Origin: Bacteroidales bacterium
GTDB taxonomy: Bacteria; Bacteroidota; Bacteroidia; Bacteroidales; JAADJA01
Length of the DNA stretch: 64,000 nt
Assembly (NCBI GenBank): GCA_020052415.1
Contig: JAGVPB010000080.1
Location: 1-64,000, forward strand
Reading direction: 5' to 3'
Below are positions 41,355 through 49,436 of the stretch, in pieces. Under the pieces are notes generated by a model. That model saw nothing but the letters and a program-made list of their open reading frames with translations, did no database searches and was not told the DNA's origin. Position 1 is the stretch's first letter, and each line of letters starts with the position of its first letter. Made by a program: the position numbers and the translations under genes.

Positions 41355-44300
41355 CTATACACTTTTCTCTGCTTCGAGATATAGAGGAGCGATGGCCAAT
41401 TGAATCTTTATCGTTTCTGAAATGGCTGTGGCTATCCTGCAATAGGTTGCAGGGTCGGTCATTTGCCTGCCTTTGCGGTCTTTCAGGTATTTTTGCATCA
41501 CCTGGTAACCGCCGATATGGTATTCCCAGACTTCCGGTGTAATGCCCTCAAAGTATTTGGTCGGGTTGATGGAAACGCGCTGGGTGGCCGCATCATACTC
41601 CGGCTTTTCTATAAGGTCGTCGCCCTGGCCCCAGTAGCGGGCAATAGGATGGTCCAGCGTTTTGCTTTTTAGCAGGTGAAGTTGTGTAAGTTCTTCGCCA
41701 GCTTGCGCCAGTTGCAAAAACAGCTTATGATCGGACGTAAAGGGTATGCGTGGAAAATCTATTTTCAGGAATTCGGCATATTTTTCCCTATAAATGTTGC
41801 TGTACAAAACGGCATATATATAATAAAAAACTTGTTCACCAGAAATTGGTTTCATATATTCATCCTTGATCCACGCTCTGAAAACAGGATTGTAATTTAA
41901 TTCAATTTCGTAATCATCTTCTTCATATTCTATTTCGGGTTCAAAAACCATCATCATTTGAGAAAACTTTAGATTTTTTTTCTTGGTTTCTTTTTGTTTA
42001 TAAATAACAAGCGGAAATAAATAACCACTTCCAAAACTTCCGGCAGTGTCAAGTAAATTAAAGTTTGTTATTTGATCAGAACAAAATGCATGATTAAATT
42101 TTCCTTTCACTTGTCTTGAAACAATTAATGCTATATTTTCTTTAAACATGTGTTGCATAACGTCTCGTCGTGCTCTTTCCACAACTGCATCATGATAGAA
42201 AATCCACTTTTTGTCAAAAGGGTGAATCAATATTTGATATATTGAGTCTAAATACTCAATCTCTTTCATCACTTTCTCTCTGGCATTTTTTATTTTCCAT
42301 GTACCTGTATCATTCAGATTAAATGTTTGTGCAATAATTTCATCTGTTTGTCTTTTATCTCTAAATATTTGAATTCTTCTTATAAGCGGATCTTTCTTTT
42401 CATCAATGGCAAAACTATCTCTTGCAGTAACAATCCCTACACTGTTTGTAGCAAATATTTCTGTAATTTTAAAATAATGCTCGTATTGGCTCATTAATTT
42501 TTCATTTCTGGAAATGAAAAAATGAAATTCAGGACGGGGATGTAAGCGGTTCCATGTTGTCTCTTCAATTTCATTTTCAGACAGCCAATCATATTTTTCT
42601 TCGCGAAGTCCAAATAAATCAGCGTGGAAAATTTTACATTCTTTCTTTTTTCCCTTTTCCTTTACTAAAATTGTAATGCTAACACCTTGCTGAATGTCGA
42701 ACACGTTCTCATCTTTGCCGCCATCGGGAGCGGTTTCTTTTTTCAAACTGTTGCCATGCAAGTCGAGAATGTAAATCTCATTGAAGGTATTCATCAGGCT
42801 CTGACGCATTCCCCGGAAAGTTGGATTATCAAGATAACTATGGTTGGTGATCATGCCAACGATACCTTGACCTTCTTTGTGTATTTTCCATTGTGCAAAC
42901 CGAAGGAACTTTACATAGTCGTCCTGCAACCATTTAGAGTTTTTTTCATTGAGTGGTTTGCCATCTACTTTGTAATAGCTTTGCGCTCCATCCAAATCAT
43001 CTTTCAATAAAGTCTCCGTCCACTTATTTTTGTTGGCAGAATGTCCGCTGTAAGGAGGATTTCCAATAATAACCAAAATGGGTTCATTCCTTTTAATCTT
43101 ACCTGCTTCATGGCTTTCGTCGCTCAGGCTTTCGAGGCCGGGTATCTGTGTCTGGGCAAGGTCTTCCATATCGAGGGTGTTAGTGAGGTAAAGCTTAAAG
43201 CGCTCATCGTCCTTCATGGTATAACCCAACTCCTCAAGGAGAAAACTAACCTTTATGTGTCCGATGGCATAAGGCGCCATCATCAGCTCGAAGGCATAAA
43301 AGTTCTTTAAAATCTGCCCGCTGATGAGCTTGTTCACGCCGCCGCTGCCATATTTGCTAGTGTATTCCTTCACCGCTATCTTGATGGCTTCCACCGGAAA
43401 GGTAAGTGTGCCTCCAGCCGGATCGAGCAGGGTTACCTCTTTGCTTGCCAAACCGTCGCTAAGCCCGAAATGGGTTTTCAGAAGTTCATGCACGCTGTGA
43501 ACAATATATCGTACAACAGGCTCGGGAGTGTAATAAACGCCGCGCTTTTCGCGGGTGGCAGGATCGTATTCGTTCAGAAACGTTTCATAGAAATGGACGA
43601 TGGGATCTTCGCCCTTGCCTGCTTTGTAGTACTGATGAAGGATGTTTTTGACATCGGCAGCATTCAGCACTTCGGCAATGTCGTCAACCATCACTTCCAT
43701 GTGTGGGGGCAGATCGCCCTGCGAAATGAACCGGAATACATTGCGCAAAATACCAATGGTTTTTGGTATCAGATCATAAGCCAGCTTTCGGTTAAACCCG
43801 TCGGCGCTTCGTGTGCGTGCAGCGAATAATCCGTAAGTAATGGTTTGCGAAAACAGGTCGGCAAAATCTGACTCTTTCAGGTTGGCGATGAGGAACTTCC
43901 GGAAGGTTTCATAAAAACCATACAGCTCGCCTTTGCCTTTCTGCTGTTGTTCCATTTCCACGCTGATCACTTCGTCGCGCAGGAAGCGGGTGCGAAGGGC
44001 AAGCTCCCTGGCCAATTGCCCGGCGGTGGTGACTTTGGGCAAAGAGAAAGCGAAATACTTGCCGAGTAAGGCATTGAACCTGTCTTCATGCTCAACCGGT
44101 GGTTTAATTCCTTTTAAAGCAAGCATCGGTCTTGCAATAAAAGTTTTATCGGTGATCTCACCATTGCGATACAATCGGAACTCATAAAAGTCGGTGAGGA
44201 TGAGATTGGGAAAGGTTTTCCGGTAGCGTTTTAACTGTGGTGAGTTTTCGATCACTTCGAGGTTCTCCCCGGGTTTTTTGGCTTCGATGTATCCGACGAT

Positions 44301-44501
44301 ATTCTGTTTGCCGTCCCAGATCCTGAAATCGGGGTTTCCGGCTTCGGTCTGCTTGGGCAGAGTGGTAACCTGGATTTTAGTCTTGCCGATGCGGCGGGCA
44401 AATTCATAAAGAAAATTTTCGAAAAGCGGGTAATAGCTTTCTTCGCGGGCGTCACCACGTTCAGTTGTTGTATAAAGCCGGGAGAGATAATTATTAAGCA
44501 T
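41355..44501 (-). CDS. Single-polypeptide restriction-modification enzyme (type IIG/ISP-like)
   Basis: A 1048-residue protein. An N-terminal PD-(D/E)XK nuclease (about 20-110) has NPDFRIWDGKQNIVGYIEAKKPG. A helical connector follows, then an N6-adenine methyltransferase with motif I LLDPAGGTLTF (about 352) and motif IV GNPPYSGHS (about 475). The C-terminal half resembles the target recognition region of type ISP enzymes (SRQVKGKFNHAFCSDQ, KIDFPRIPFTSD, EVWEYHIGGYQVMQKYLKDRKGR). No helicase domain is present, so cleavage should not need ATP translocation. A stand-alone gene with no partner, in line with one protein both modifying and cutting. The middle part is visibly A+T-richer. Confidence 0.85.
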   Translation of the reverse strand: MLNNYLSRLYTTTERGDAREESYYPLFENFLYEFARRIGKTKIQVTTLPKQTEAGNPDFRIWDGKQNIVGYIEAKKPGENLEVIENSPQLKRYRKTFPNLILTDFYEFRLYRNGEITDKTFIARPMLALKGIKPPVEHEDRFNALLGKYFAFSLPKVTTAGQLARELALRTRFLRDEVISVEMEQQQKGKGELYGFYETFRKFLIANLKESDFADLFSQTITYGLFAARTRSADGFNRKLAYDLIPKTIGILRNVFRFISQGDLPPHMEVMVDDIAEVLNAADVKNILHQYYKAGKGEDPIVHFYETFLNEYDPATREKRGVYYTPEPVVRYIVHSVHELLKTHFGLSDGLASKEVTLLDPAGGTLTFPVEAIKIAVKEYTSKYGSGGVNKLISGQILKNFYAFELMMAPYAIGHIKVSFLLEELGYTMKDDERFKLYLTNTLDMEDLAQTQIPGLESLSDESHEAGKIKRNEPILVIIGNPPYSGHSANKNKWTETLLKDDLDGAQSYYKVDGKPLNEKNSKWLQDDYVKFLRFAQWKIHKEGQGIVGMITNHSYLDNPTFRGMRQSLMNTFNEIYILDLHGNSLKKETAPDGGKDENVFDIQQGVSITILVKEKGKKKECKIFHADLFGLREEKYDWLSENEIEETTWNRLHPRPEFHFFISRNEKLMSQYEHYFKITEIFATNSVGIVTARDSFAIDEKKDPLIRRIQIFRDKRQTDEIIAQTFNLNDTGTWKIKNAREKVMKEIEYLDSIYQILIHPFDKKWIFYHDAVVERARRDVMQHMFKENIALIVSRQVKGKFNHAFCSDQITNFNLLDTAGSFGSGYLFPLVIYKQKETKKKNLKFSQMMMVFEPEIEYEEDDYEIELNYNPVFRAWIKDEYMKPISGEQVFYYIYAVLYSNIYREKYAEFLKIDFPRIPFTSDHKLFLQLAQAGEELTQLHLLKSKTLDHPIARYWGQGDDLIEKPEYDAATQRVSINPTKYFEGITPEVWEYHIGGYQVMQKYLKDRKGRQMTDPATYCRIATAISETIKIQLAIAPLYLEAEKSV

Positions 44502-44853
44502 GCTTATTCAGGTAATGATCATAAAGCGAAATTTCCGGTTCAAATTGTAAATTTAAATTAGAGATAACGATTGAGTTATAAAAAAGTGAAACAGACATTT
44601 GAATCAGCGGATCATAATTTATGTTGACCAAAAATAAGTTCTTTTTGTTTATCCTTTGGCTAAATTTAATTTTAGTTATAAACTGCCCTGTAACCGGAGT
44701 GTTACGGAGGATCACCCTCGGGAAAAAACCTGCCGGCTTTAATTGGCTTGAGAAGAGGCAGGCAGGTGGTTAAAGTTTCATTACAAATACCGGATAAAAT
44801 TCAAAAAAAACAAAAGATATTCAAACTTGTTATTATTAGTAAATCAAATATTT
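44502..44853. other. Gene-free stretch with a CCTGCC/GGCAGG hairpin
   Basis: No supportable gene. It should hold the divergent promoters of the restriction-modification gene and the T9SS gene. A CCTGCC (44729-44734) and GGCAGG (44757-44762, repeated at 44761-44766) inverted pair could form a hairpin; there is no U-tract after it. Confidence 0.4.
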
Positions 44854-45330
44854 ATGAAAATAACATTAAAAATCCTGGTTGCCTTCTTTCTGTTCGTTTA
44901 CGCGACTTCGGAGGCGCAGGAAATAATAACCGCAAGCGGCGATTATTTCAGCAATTCGAACGGATCACTCAGCAGTACCCTTGGCGAACCAATTGGCGAA
45001 ACATTTGCCGGAACCGAAAATATTATTACCCAGGGTTTCCAGCAAAGCAAGCTTTCAATTATTTCAATCACTGAATTGCCAAAGGCGGATTATACCGTTA
45101 ATGCTTTTCCCAACCCTGCTAAAGAATATGTAAGAATTAAATGCGATAGCCAAAGGAATGAAAATCTATCGTACGAGCTTTATGATAATATGGGAAAGCT
45201 GTTGCAGAAAAAACAATTTGACGGATCGGAGACAGTAATCTCATTCAGCAACCTGAAACCATCCGATTACTTTATCAGGATTTTATCCGGTCAATCAGAA
45301 ATCAAAACTTTTAAGATTGTAAAACACTAA
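44854..45330 (+). CDS. Exported T9SS type A protein, small
   Basis: I start at ATG 44854 (MKITLKILVAFFLF signal peptide). The N-terminal part, ITASGDYFSNSNGSLSSTLGEPIGETFAGTENIITQGFQQSK, is the short beta domain often placed before sorting domains in Bacteroidota. The C-terminus VNAFPNPAKEYVRIK, LYDNMGKLLQKK, ISFSNLKPSDYFIRIL, KTFKIVKH is a type A T9SS domain. There is no recognisable catalytic region. It lies 12 bases upstream of the next exported gene, suggesting co-transcription. Confidence 0.8.
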   Translation: MKITLKILVAFFLFVYATSEAQEIITASGDYFSNSNGSLSSTLGEPIGETFAGTENIITQGFQQSKLSIISITELPKADYTVNAFPNPAKEYVRIKCDSQRNENLSYELYDNMGKLLQKKQFDGSETVISFSNLKPSDYFIRILSGQSEIKTFKIVKH

Positions 45331-45342
45331 ATATTTAAAGAC

Positions 45343-46833
45343 ATGAAAACAATTATCAGTACATTAATAGCTGTAGTTGGATTCTTAGTTACAGCTACCG
45401 GCCAAAGTCCGAATAGTTTTAAATACCAAACCGTCGTCAGAGATTCAAGCGGTGAAATAATCGCAGACCAGCAGGTAAACATTACCCTAAGCATTCTGCA
45501 GGGGAGTGCAGGCGGTATAGTAGTTTGCACCGAAGAGTTTACCACGGTTACGAACGATTTTGGTTTGGTTAATCTTCAGATCGGGAGCGTTAATCCGGCA
45601 GCCTTTGCGGCTATCGATTGGGCAAACGGACCCTACTTTACAAAGGTGGAACTGGATGGAAATGTAATGGGCATCAGCCAGCTTCTTTCCGTACCTTATG
45701 CGTTGTATTCCGAAAGGACCGGGTTCACTTATGAAGCAGGAGCCGGTATTCAGATCGAAGAAAACATCATCAGTACCAATATGAATCTGAATACTTCGGC
45801 AACAGGCGATACCTTATTTCTTATGCCCGGAAATTATGTAATTATCCCTGGTATCAGCGCTTCCAATACCGATAATGCAGTCGTGACGACCAATTTGATT
45901 ACCGCGGTTTCTTCCAACACGGCTGTGTGTGGTTATACGGTTTTACTATACAGCGGACCCGAAATCACAGCGAGAGGTGTTTGCTGGGACACCGGAATAA
46001 ATCCAACCATCTCCGGGAATCATACCGAAGATGGGACAGGACCCGGAACGTTCAACAGCACAATTACCGGATTAGAGCCCAATACGACCTATTTTGTCCG
46101 TGCCTTTGCTACCAACAGTGCAGGGACGACCTATGGAGAACTTAAAAATTTTACGACATCAGGACAGTCACCGGCTGTGATAACAGGTGATGTTGCCGGC
46201 ATAACGGCCATAACAGCAGTTGTTCCCGGATTTGTCATTTATGAAGGTTCAGGTTCAGTGACAGAAAGGGGTATTTGCTGGGGAACATCACCCGATCCGA
46301 CCATAACCGGAAATAAAATTATGAGCGGAAGCGGAACCGGATCGTTCAATGTTATTCTATCACTTCTGGTTCCAAACACAAACTATCATGTCAGAGCTTA
46401 TGCGACCAGTAGTTTTAGTACAAGTTACGGAGAAAATATGCCATTTACTACTTCAGATGGTTTTTATGAAGGATTTGAAAGTGGCTTTCCAGGCGGATGG
46501 ACGGGGGAGTGGTCGCTGACGTCATCTCAAGCTTTTGAACGTTATTATGCATTGGTTGCGCCTGATGAGTTGGATTCTATAAGTTTTACCAAATCATTTG
46601 TCCTGCCTGGTCAGGTTTCCTTTTATTATCTGGGAGGATATGACAGTTGGTACGGGACCACCTGTGCCACTTCATTATATTTGGATGGTGTGGAAATCCA
46701 GGTTTACAGTGACCCAAACTGGACTCAGCATAGCATTACAGTTTCACCGGGCACTCATACCTTTACCTGGAAAAATGTGGGAGGCGGCGCCGGATGGGCC
46801 TGTATTGATTACATAATCTGTACAGAACAGTAA
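45343..46833 (+). CDS. Exported protein with Fn3-like repeats and C-terminal jelly roll
   Basis: A 496-residue exported protein. The N-terminal domain (FKYQTVVRDSSGEIIADQQVNITLSILQGS... WANGPYFTKVELDG) is a common Bacteroidota module usually found before tail-fibre-like or collagen-like regions. Two Fn3-like repeats follow (about 175-285, 290-370), each with TARGVCW or TERGICW, GSGxGxFNxxxxxLxPNTxYxVRAYATxSxxTxYGE. The last about 125 residues look like a concanavalin/jelly-roll domain (GFESGFPGGWTGEW, FYYLGGYDSWYG, TFTWKNVGGGAGWACIDYI). There is no T9SS sorting domain, which is unusual beside its neighbour. Probably surface-associated, adhesive function assumed. Confidence 0.7.
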   Translation: MKTIISTLIAVVGFLVTATGQSPNSFKYQTVVRDSSGEIIADQQVNITLSILQGSAGGIVVCTEEFTTVTNDFGLVNLQIGSVNPAAFAAIDWANGPYFTKVELDGNVMGISQLLSVPYALYSERTGFTYEAGAGIQIEENIISTNMNLNTSATGDTLFLMPGNYVIIPGISASNTDNAVVTTNLITAVSSNTAVCGYTVLLYSGPEITARGVCWDTGINPTISGNHTEDGTGPGTFNSTITGLEPNTTYFVRAFATNSAGTTYGELKNFTTSGQSPAVITGDVAGITAITAVVPGFVIYEGSGSVTERGICWGTSPDPTITGNKIMSGSGTGSFNVILSLLVPNTNYHVRAYATSSFSTSYGENMPFTTSDGFYEGFESGFPGGWTGEWSLTSSQAFERYYALVAPDELDSISFTKSFVLPGQVSFYYLGGYDSWYGTTCATSLYLDGVEIQVYSDPNWTQHSITVSPGTHTFTWKNVGGGAGWACIDYIICTEQ

Positions 46834-47269
46834 TATGTTTTTGAGCTGTGTATGAGTGTATTAATTTTTTATATCCTTCTTACCTGCGAATATTTCTGAC
46901 GATCATCCATTGGATATGATCCACATTGGATATAAGCCTTGCAGGCACCCCTGTTATAGTTCGGTTATCATCAATTGGTTTTTCCCTTATCCAAATCGAG
47001 GAATTACCGGATCATAAGAGCAACAAAACCATGGAGATATGGCTTCATGCTTTTTGCTATAAGTTTATTGAAAACAAAGACATTGTTTGACGATTTATAA
47101 AACTTTTATTTAATTTAGCAGGAATAATATTTACCATTTAAAATGCCATAATATAAATAAAATATTACGGTTATGGAAGTATTAGAAACTGTTTGAAGTT
47201 TGAGGTACAGGTATAAAGACATTACCAGGAAACCGAAGAACAATAACACACGAAATAAAAGCTGTAATA
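46834..47269. other. Gene-free, A+T-rich stretch
   Basis: No gene, RNA or clear repeat was recognised. It separates the exported gene pair from the KamA-like gene and presumably holds the latter's promoter. The short frames present have no coding character. Confidence 0.4.
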
Positions 47270-48805
47270 ATGAATTCAGAAAATGCCATATTCTACAAAC
47301 CAAGAAAGTTTAACACAATTGAATTGTGGAAAAATGTAACAGAGACGCAATGGAATGATGCGAATTGGCAGTTAAAAAATTCGATACGAAGTGTTGAACA
47401 ATTGAAAAAAGTCATAAAACTAAATGCGTTTCAGGAAAATGAAATTAAAAGGACTTTAATGGCATTAAAGAACGAAGGAAAAGAACCATTGCGGATAACA
47501 CCCTATTACGCTTCACTTATGCAAGAAGACCCATTTCACCCTGTAATGCTATCAGGTGAGAAATCGAAAAAACGACTTGATCCTATTTTTTGGCAAAGTG
47601 TACCAACCCCTGCAAATCTATTATTTCCAGACACAGGGCTTGAAGGAGCAATGAACGAAAGTTCACGAAGTTATGGTGCAGCCTATCAACGGTATCCTAA
47701 CAGAGTTGCCCTTTTTGTGGCTGAAAATACAAGTTGTGCCTCATATTGTGTTCATTGTCAAAGAGCAAAATCGTTAGATGGCTCTGTTGATGTTAATAGG
47801 GATGAAATAAATAAAGGTTTGTTTTATATCGAATCCAATAAAAATATAAACGAAGTGCTTGTTACCGGGGGTGATGCGCTTATGATAAGCAGACCACGTT
47901 TGCAATATGTATTGGAAGAATTAAGCAGAATTCAGCACCTTCGTGTAATCAGAATTGCAACCAGAGTTCCTGTTGTCTTGCCAATGGGTATAACAGATGA
48001 ATTGTTGGAATTAATCAATATTTCAGCAAACAAATTCAACAATGGGACTGACAAATATGTCTATTTTATGACACATATTAATCACTATCATGAAATAACG
48101 GAAGATTTAGAAGTTGCTGTGAAGAAAATCCGTAAATACGGTTTTACAATCAGAAATCAAACTGTCTTATTAAATCATGTTAATGATTATTATAAAACCC
48201 TGGCAGAAACATTCAGAAGAATGTTTTGGATTGGTATTCATCCCTATTATTTATTACAATGCCATAAAGAAAAAGGGATTGTGCATTTTATTACACCTAT
48301 TCAAATTGGGAAAATCTATATGAAACATTTGCAAGGTTGGATTTCGGGAGTAACAATTCCACGATATGCTGCAAATATTGAGGGTGGTGGTGGAAAAATT
48401 CTGTTAATGCCATCCGGACATGACACTTTGAATGACAAAACAAATATTGATGATAAAATTTCAGAAAGCTATGCAACGATAAATACATGGGATAGCAAAA
48501 TAATGTTCAGGTACGAAGCTCTTGGCAGAACTTCGCAAGAAGAATTTGAAATTGGTGTTAAAATTATGGATGCATTTATTGGCAGAACGGGGGTATTCCT
48601 TCCAAAGCTCATTATTGTTGACAACGAAGGGAAACATATTGAAACGACTAATAGAGCCAAATTGCCTAAAATCGAAAAAATAAAAAAATCTGATCTTTTG
48701 GGATATGATTTATATGACAAAAATATGCCGTTGACTAACCCAACAGATATAGCAAATGAAATAGAAATACAATTTAAAAAATCAAGATATTGTAAGAATG
48801 ACTGA
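47270..48805 (+). CDS. KamA-family radical SAM aminomutase-like protein
   Basis: A 511-residue radical SAM enzyme of the lysine 2,3-aminomutase family. The iron-sulfur motif CASYCVHC gives Cys156, Cys160 and Cys163. VTGGDALMISRPRLQYVLEELSRI and the VIRIATRVPVVLPMGIT block are typical of KamA. A PLP-binding lysine candidate lies in IEGGGGKILLMPSGHD. It would interconvert an alpha-amino acid and its beta-isomer; lysine, glutamate or another substrate cannot be decided here. It is longer than the usual 400-odd residues, with extra N- and C-terminal parts. Base composition is visibly A+T-richer than flanking genes and no companion pathway genes are present, suggesting horizontal acquisition. Followed after 230 bases by tRNA-Arg. 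Confidence 0.85.
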   Translation: MNSENAIFYKPRKFNTIELWKNVTETQWNDANWQLKNSIRSVEQLKKVIKLNAFQENEIKRTLMALKNEGKEPLRITPYYASLMQEDPFHPVMLSGEKSKKRLDPIFWQSVPTPANLLFPDTGLEGAMNESSRSYGAAYQRYPNRVALFVAENTSCASYCVHCQRAKSLDGSVDVNRDEINKGLFYIESNKNINEVLVTGGDALMISRPRLQYVLEELSRIQHLRVIRIATRVPVVLPMGITDELLELINISANKFNNGTDKYVYFMTHINHYHEITEDLEVAVKKIRKYGFTIRNQTVLLNHVNDYYKTLAETFRRMFWIGIHPYYLLQCHKEKGIVHFITPIQIGKIYMKHLQGWISGVTIPRYAANIEGGGGKILLMPSGHDTLNDKTNIDDKISESYATINTWDSKIMFRYEALGRTSQEEFEIGVKIMDAFIGRTGVFLPKLIIVDNEGKHIETTNRAKLPKIEKIKKSDLLGYDLYDKNMPLTNPTDIANEIEIQFKKSRYCKND

Positions 48806-49035
48806 CAAAACAGCTTAACAAACAATATGACCTTTATCTTTACAATATGAAGTTAAAAACCACGGAGCAACTAATCAGTGACACATCAGACCCATATGGC
48901 CATCAGCTTCTCCTTACGGAAGACGATTGTCTGTCATTACTTTTTAAATGTTAAAAAAAAAGGGACAAACAAATGGCATGGTATGAATTTATAACAATGA
49001 CGAACTTAGGAATTTATTATTTTTGCCGCAGTTTT
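48806..49035. other. Spacer between the KamA-like gene and tRNA-Arg
   Basis: No well-supported gene. A 35-codon frame at 48847-48954 is open from an ATG but has no recognisable features; I regard it as chance. The stretch ends at the tRNA. Confidence 0.3.
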
Positions 49036-49107
49036 GGCCCCGTAGTTCAATGGATAGAACGGAAGTTTCCTAAACTTTAAATATAGGTTCGATTCCTATC
49101 GGGGCTA
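49036..49107 (+). tRNA. tRNA-Arg (anticodon CCT)
   Basis: The cloverleaf folds as acceptor GGCCCCG/CGGGGCT (first pair G-U), D-stem GTTC/GAAC, anticodon stem GAAGT/ACTTT with loop TTCCTAA (anticodon CCT), four-base variable loop, and T-stem ATAGG/CCTAT with loop TTCGATT. Discriminator A; CCA is not encoded. Length is 72 nt. A rho-independent terminator follows immediately. Confidence 0.92.
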
Positions 49108-49111
49108 CCTG

Positions 49112-49147
49112 AATCCGTCCTGGTTAAAGCCTTAGACGGATTTTTTT
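49112..49147 (+). terminator. Terminator after tRNA-Arg
   Basis: AATCCGTC and GACGGATT form an eight-base-pair stem with a loop of about 13 bases, followed by a run of T residues (49140-49147). Confidence 0.85.
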
Positions 49148-49299
49148 ATTTCAGGCGTTGTATCCATTCATCCCGCAGATGTTTATATCACCCAATCAGG
49201 GAAATCCTCTTTTGTAATATGCTTAAACCCTGCTTCGGGATAGGTGTTCTTCCAGGAAACCGGGGCTTAAGCCTTGCCAAAACATTTTCCGAAAACGTT

Positions 49300-49358
49300 A
49301 AATTTGTCAACATAATGACAAATTTTAGCTAAATTTTGTCAATATAATGACAAATTTT
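49300..49358. repeat. Two tandem TTTGTCA-N6-TGACAAA palindromes
   Basis: AAATTTGTCA ACATAA TGACAAATTT at 49300-49325 and AAATTTTGTCA ATATAA TGACAAATTTT at 49331-49358 are two perfect palindromes of the same design, separated by five bases. They share an ATAA-type spacer. The pair looks like a two-site operator for a dimeric regulator, but no regulator or gene start is next to it: a tRNA terminator is on one side and the 3' end of a minus-strand gene on the other. Confidence 0.75.
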
Positions 49359-49436
49359 ACGAATTAACTACTACTCGGTTTATAAAAAGTCCTGCTTAAT
49401 CCCGTGTATGCTTATCTTTATCTATTCCCGTTAAAT

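Noticed and set aside
41355-44501. BREX or multi-gene defence island
   Set aside because: Only one restriction-modification gene is present; neighbours are arsenic and secretion genes without other defence signatures.
44494-44715. Small minus-strand gene upstream of the restriction enzyme
   Set aside because: No signal, motif or composition supports coding, and it overlaps the enzyme start; it is probably the promoter region.
48847-48954. 35-codon gene after the KamA-like gene
   Set aside because: Open frame from an ATG only; no recognisable domain and no clear ribosome site.
49036-49107. tRNA-Arg as an attachment site of an integrated element
   Set aside because: No repeat of the tRNA 3' end and no integrase were found nearby.
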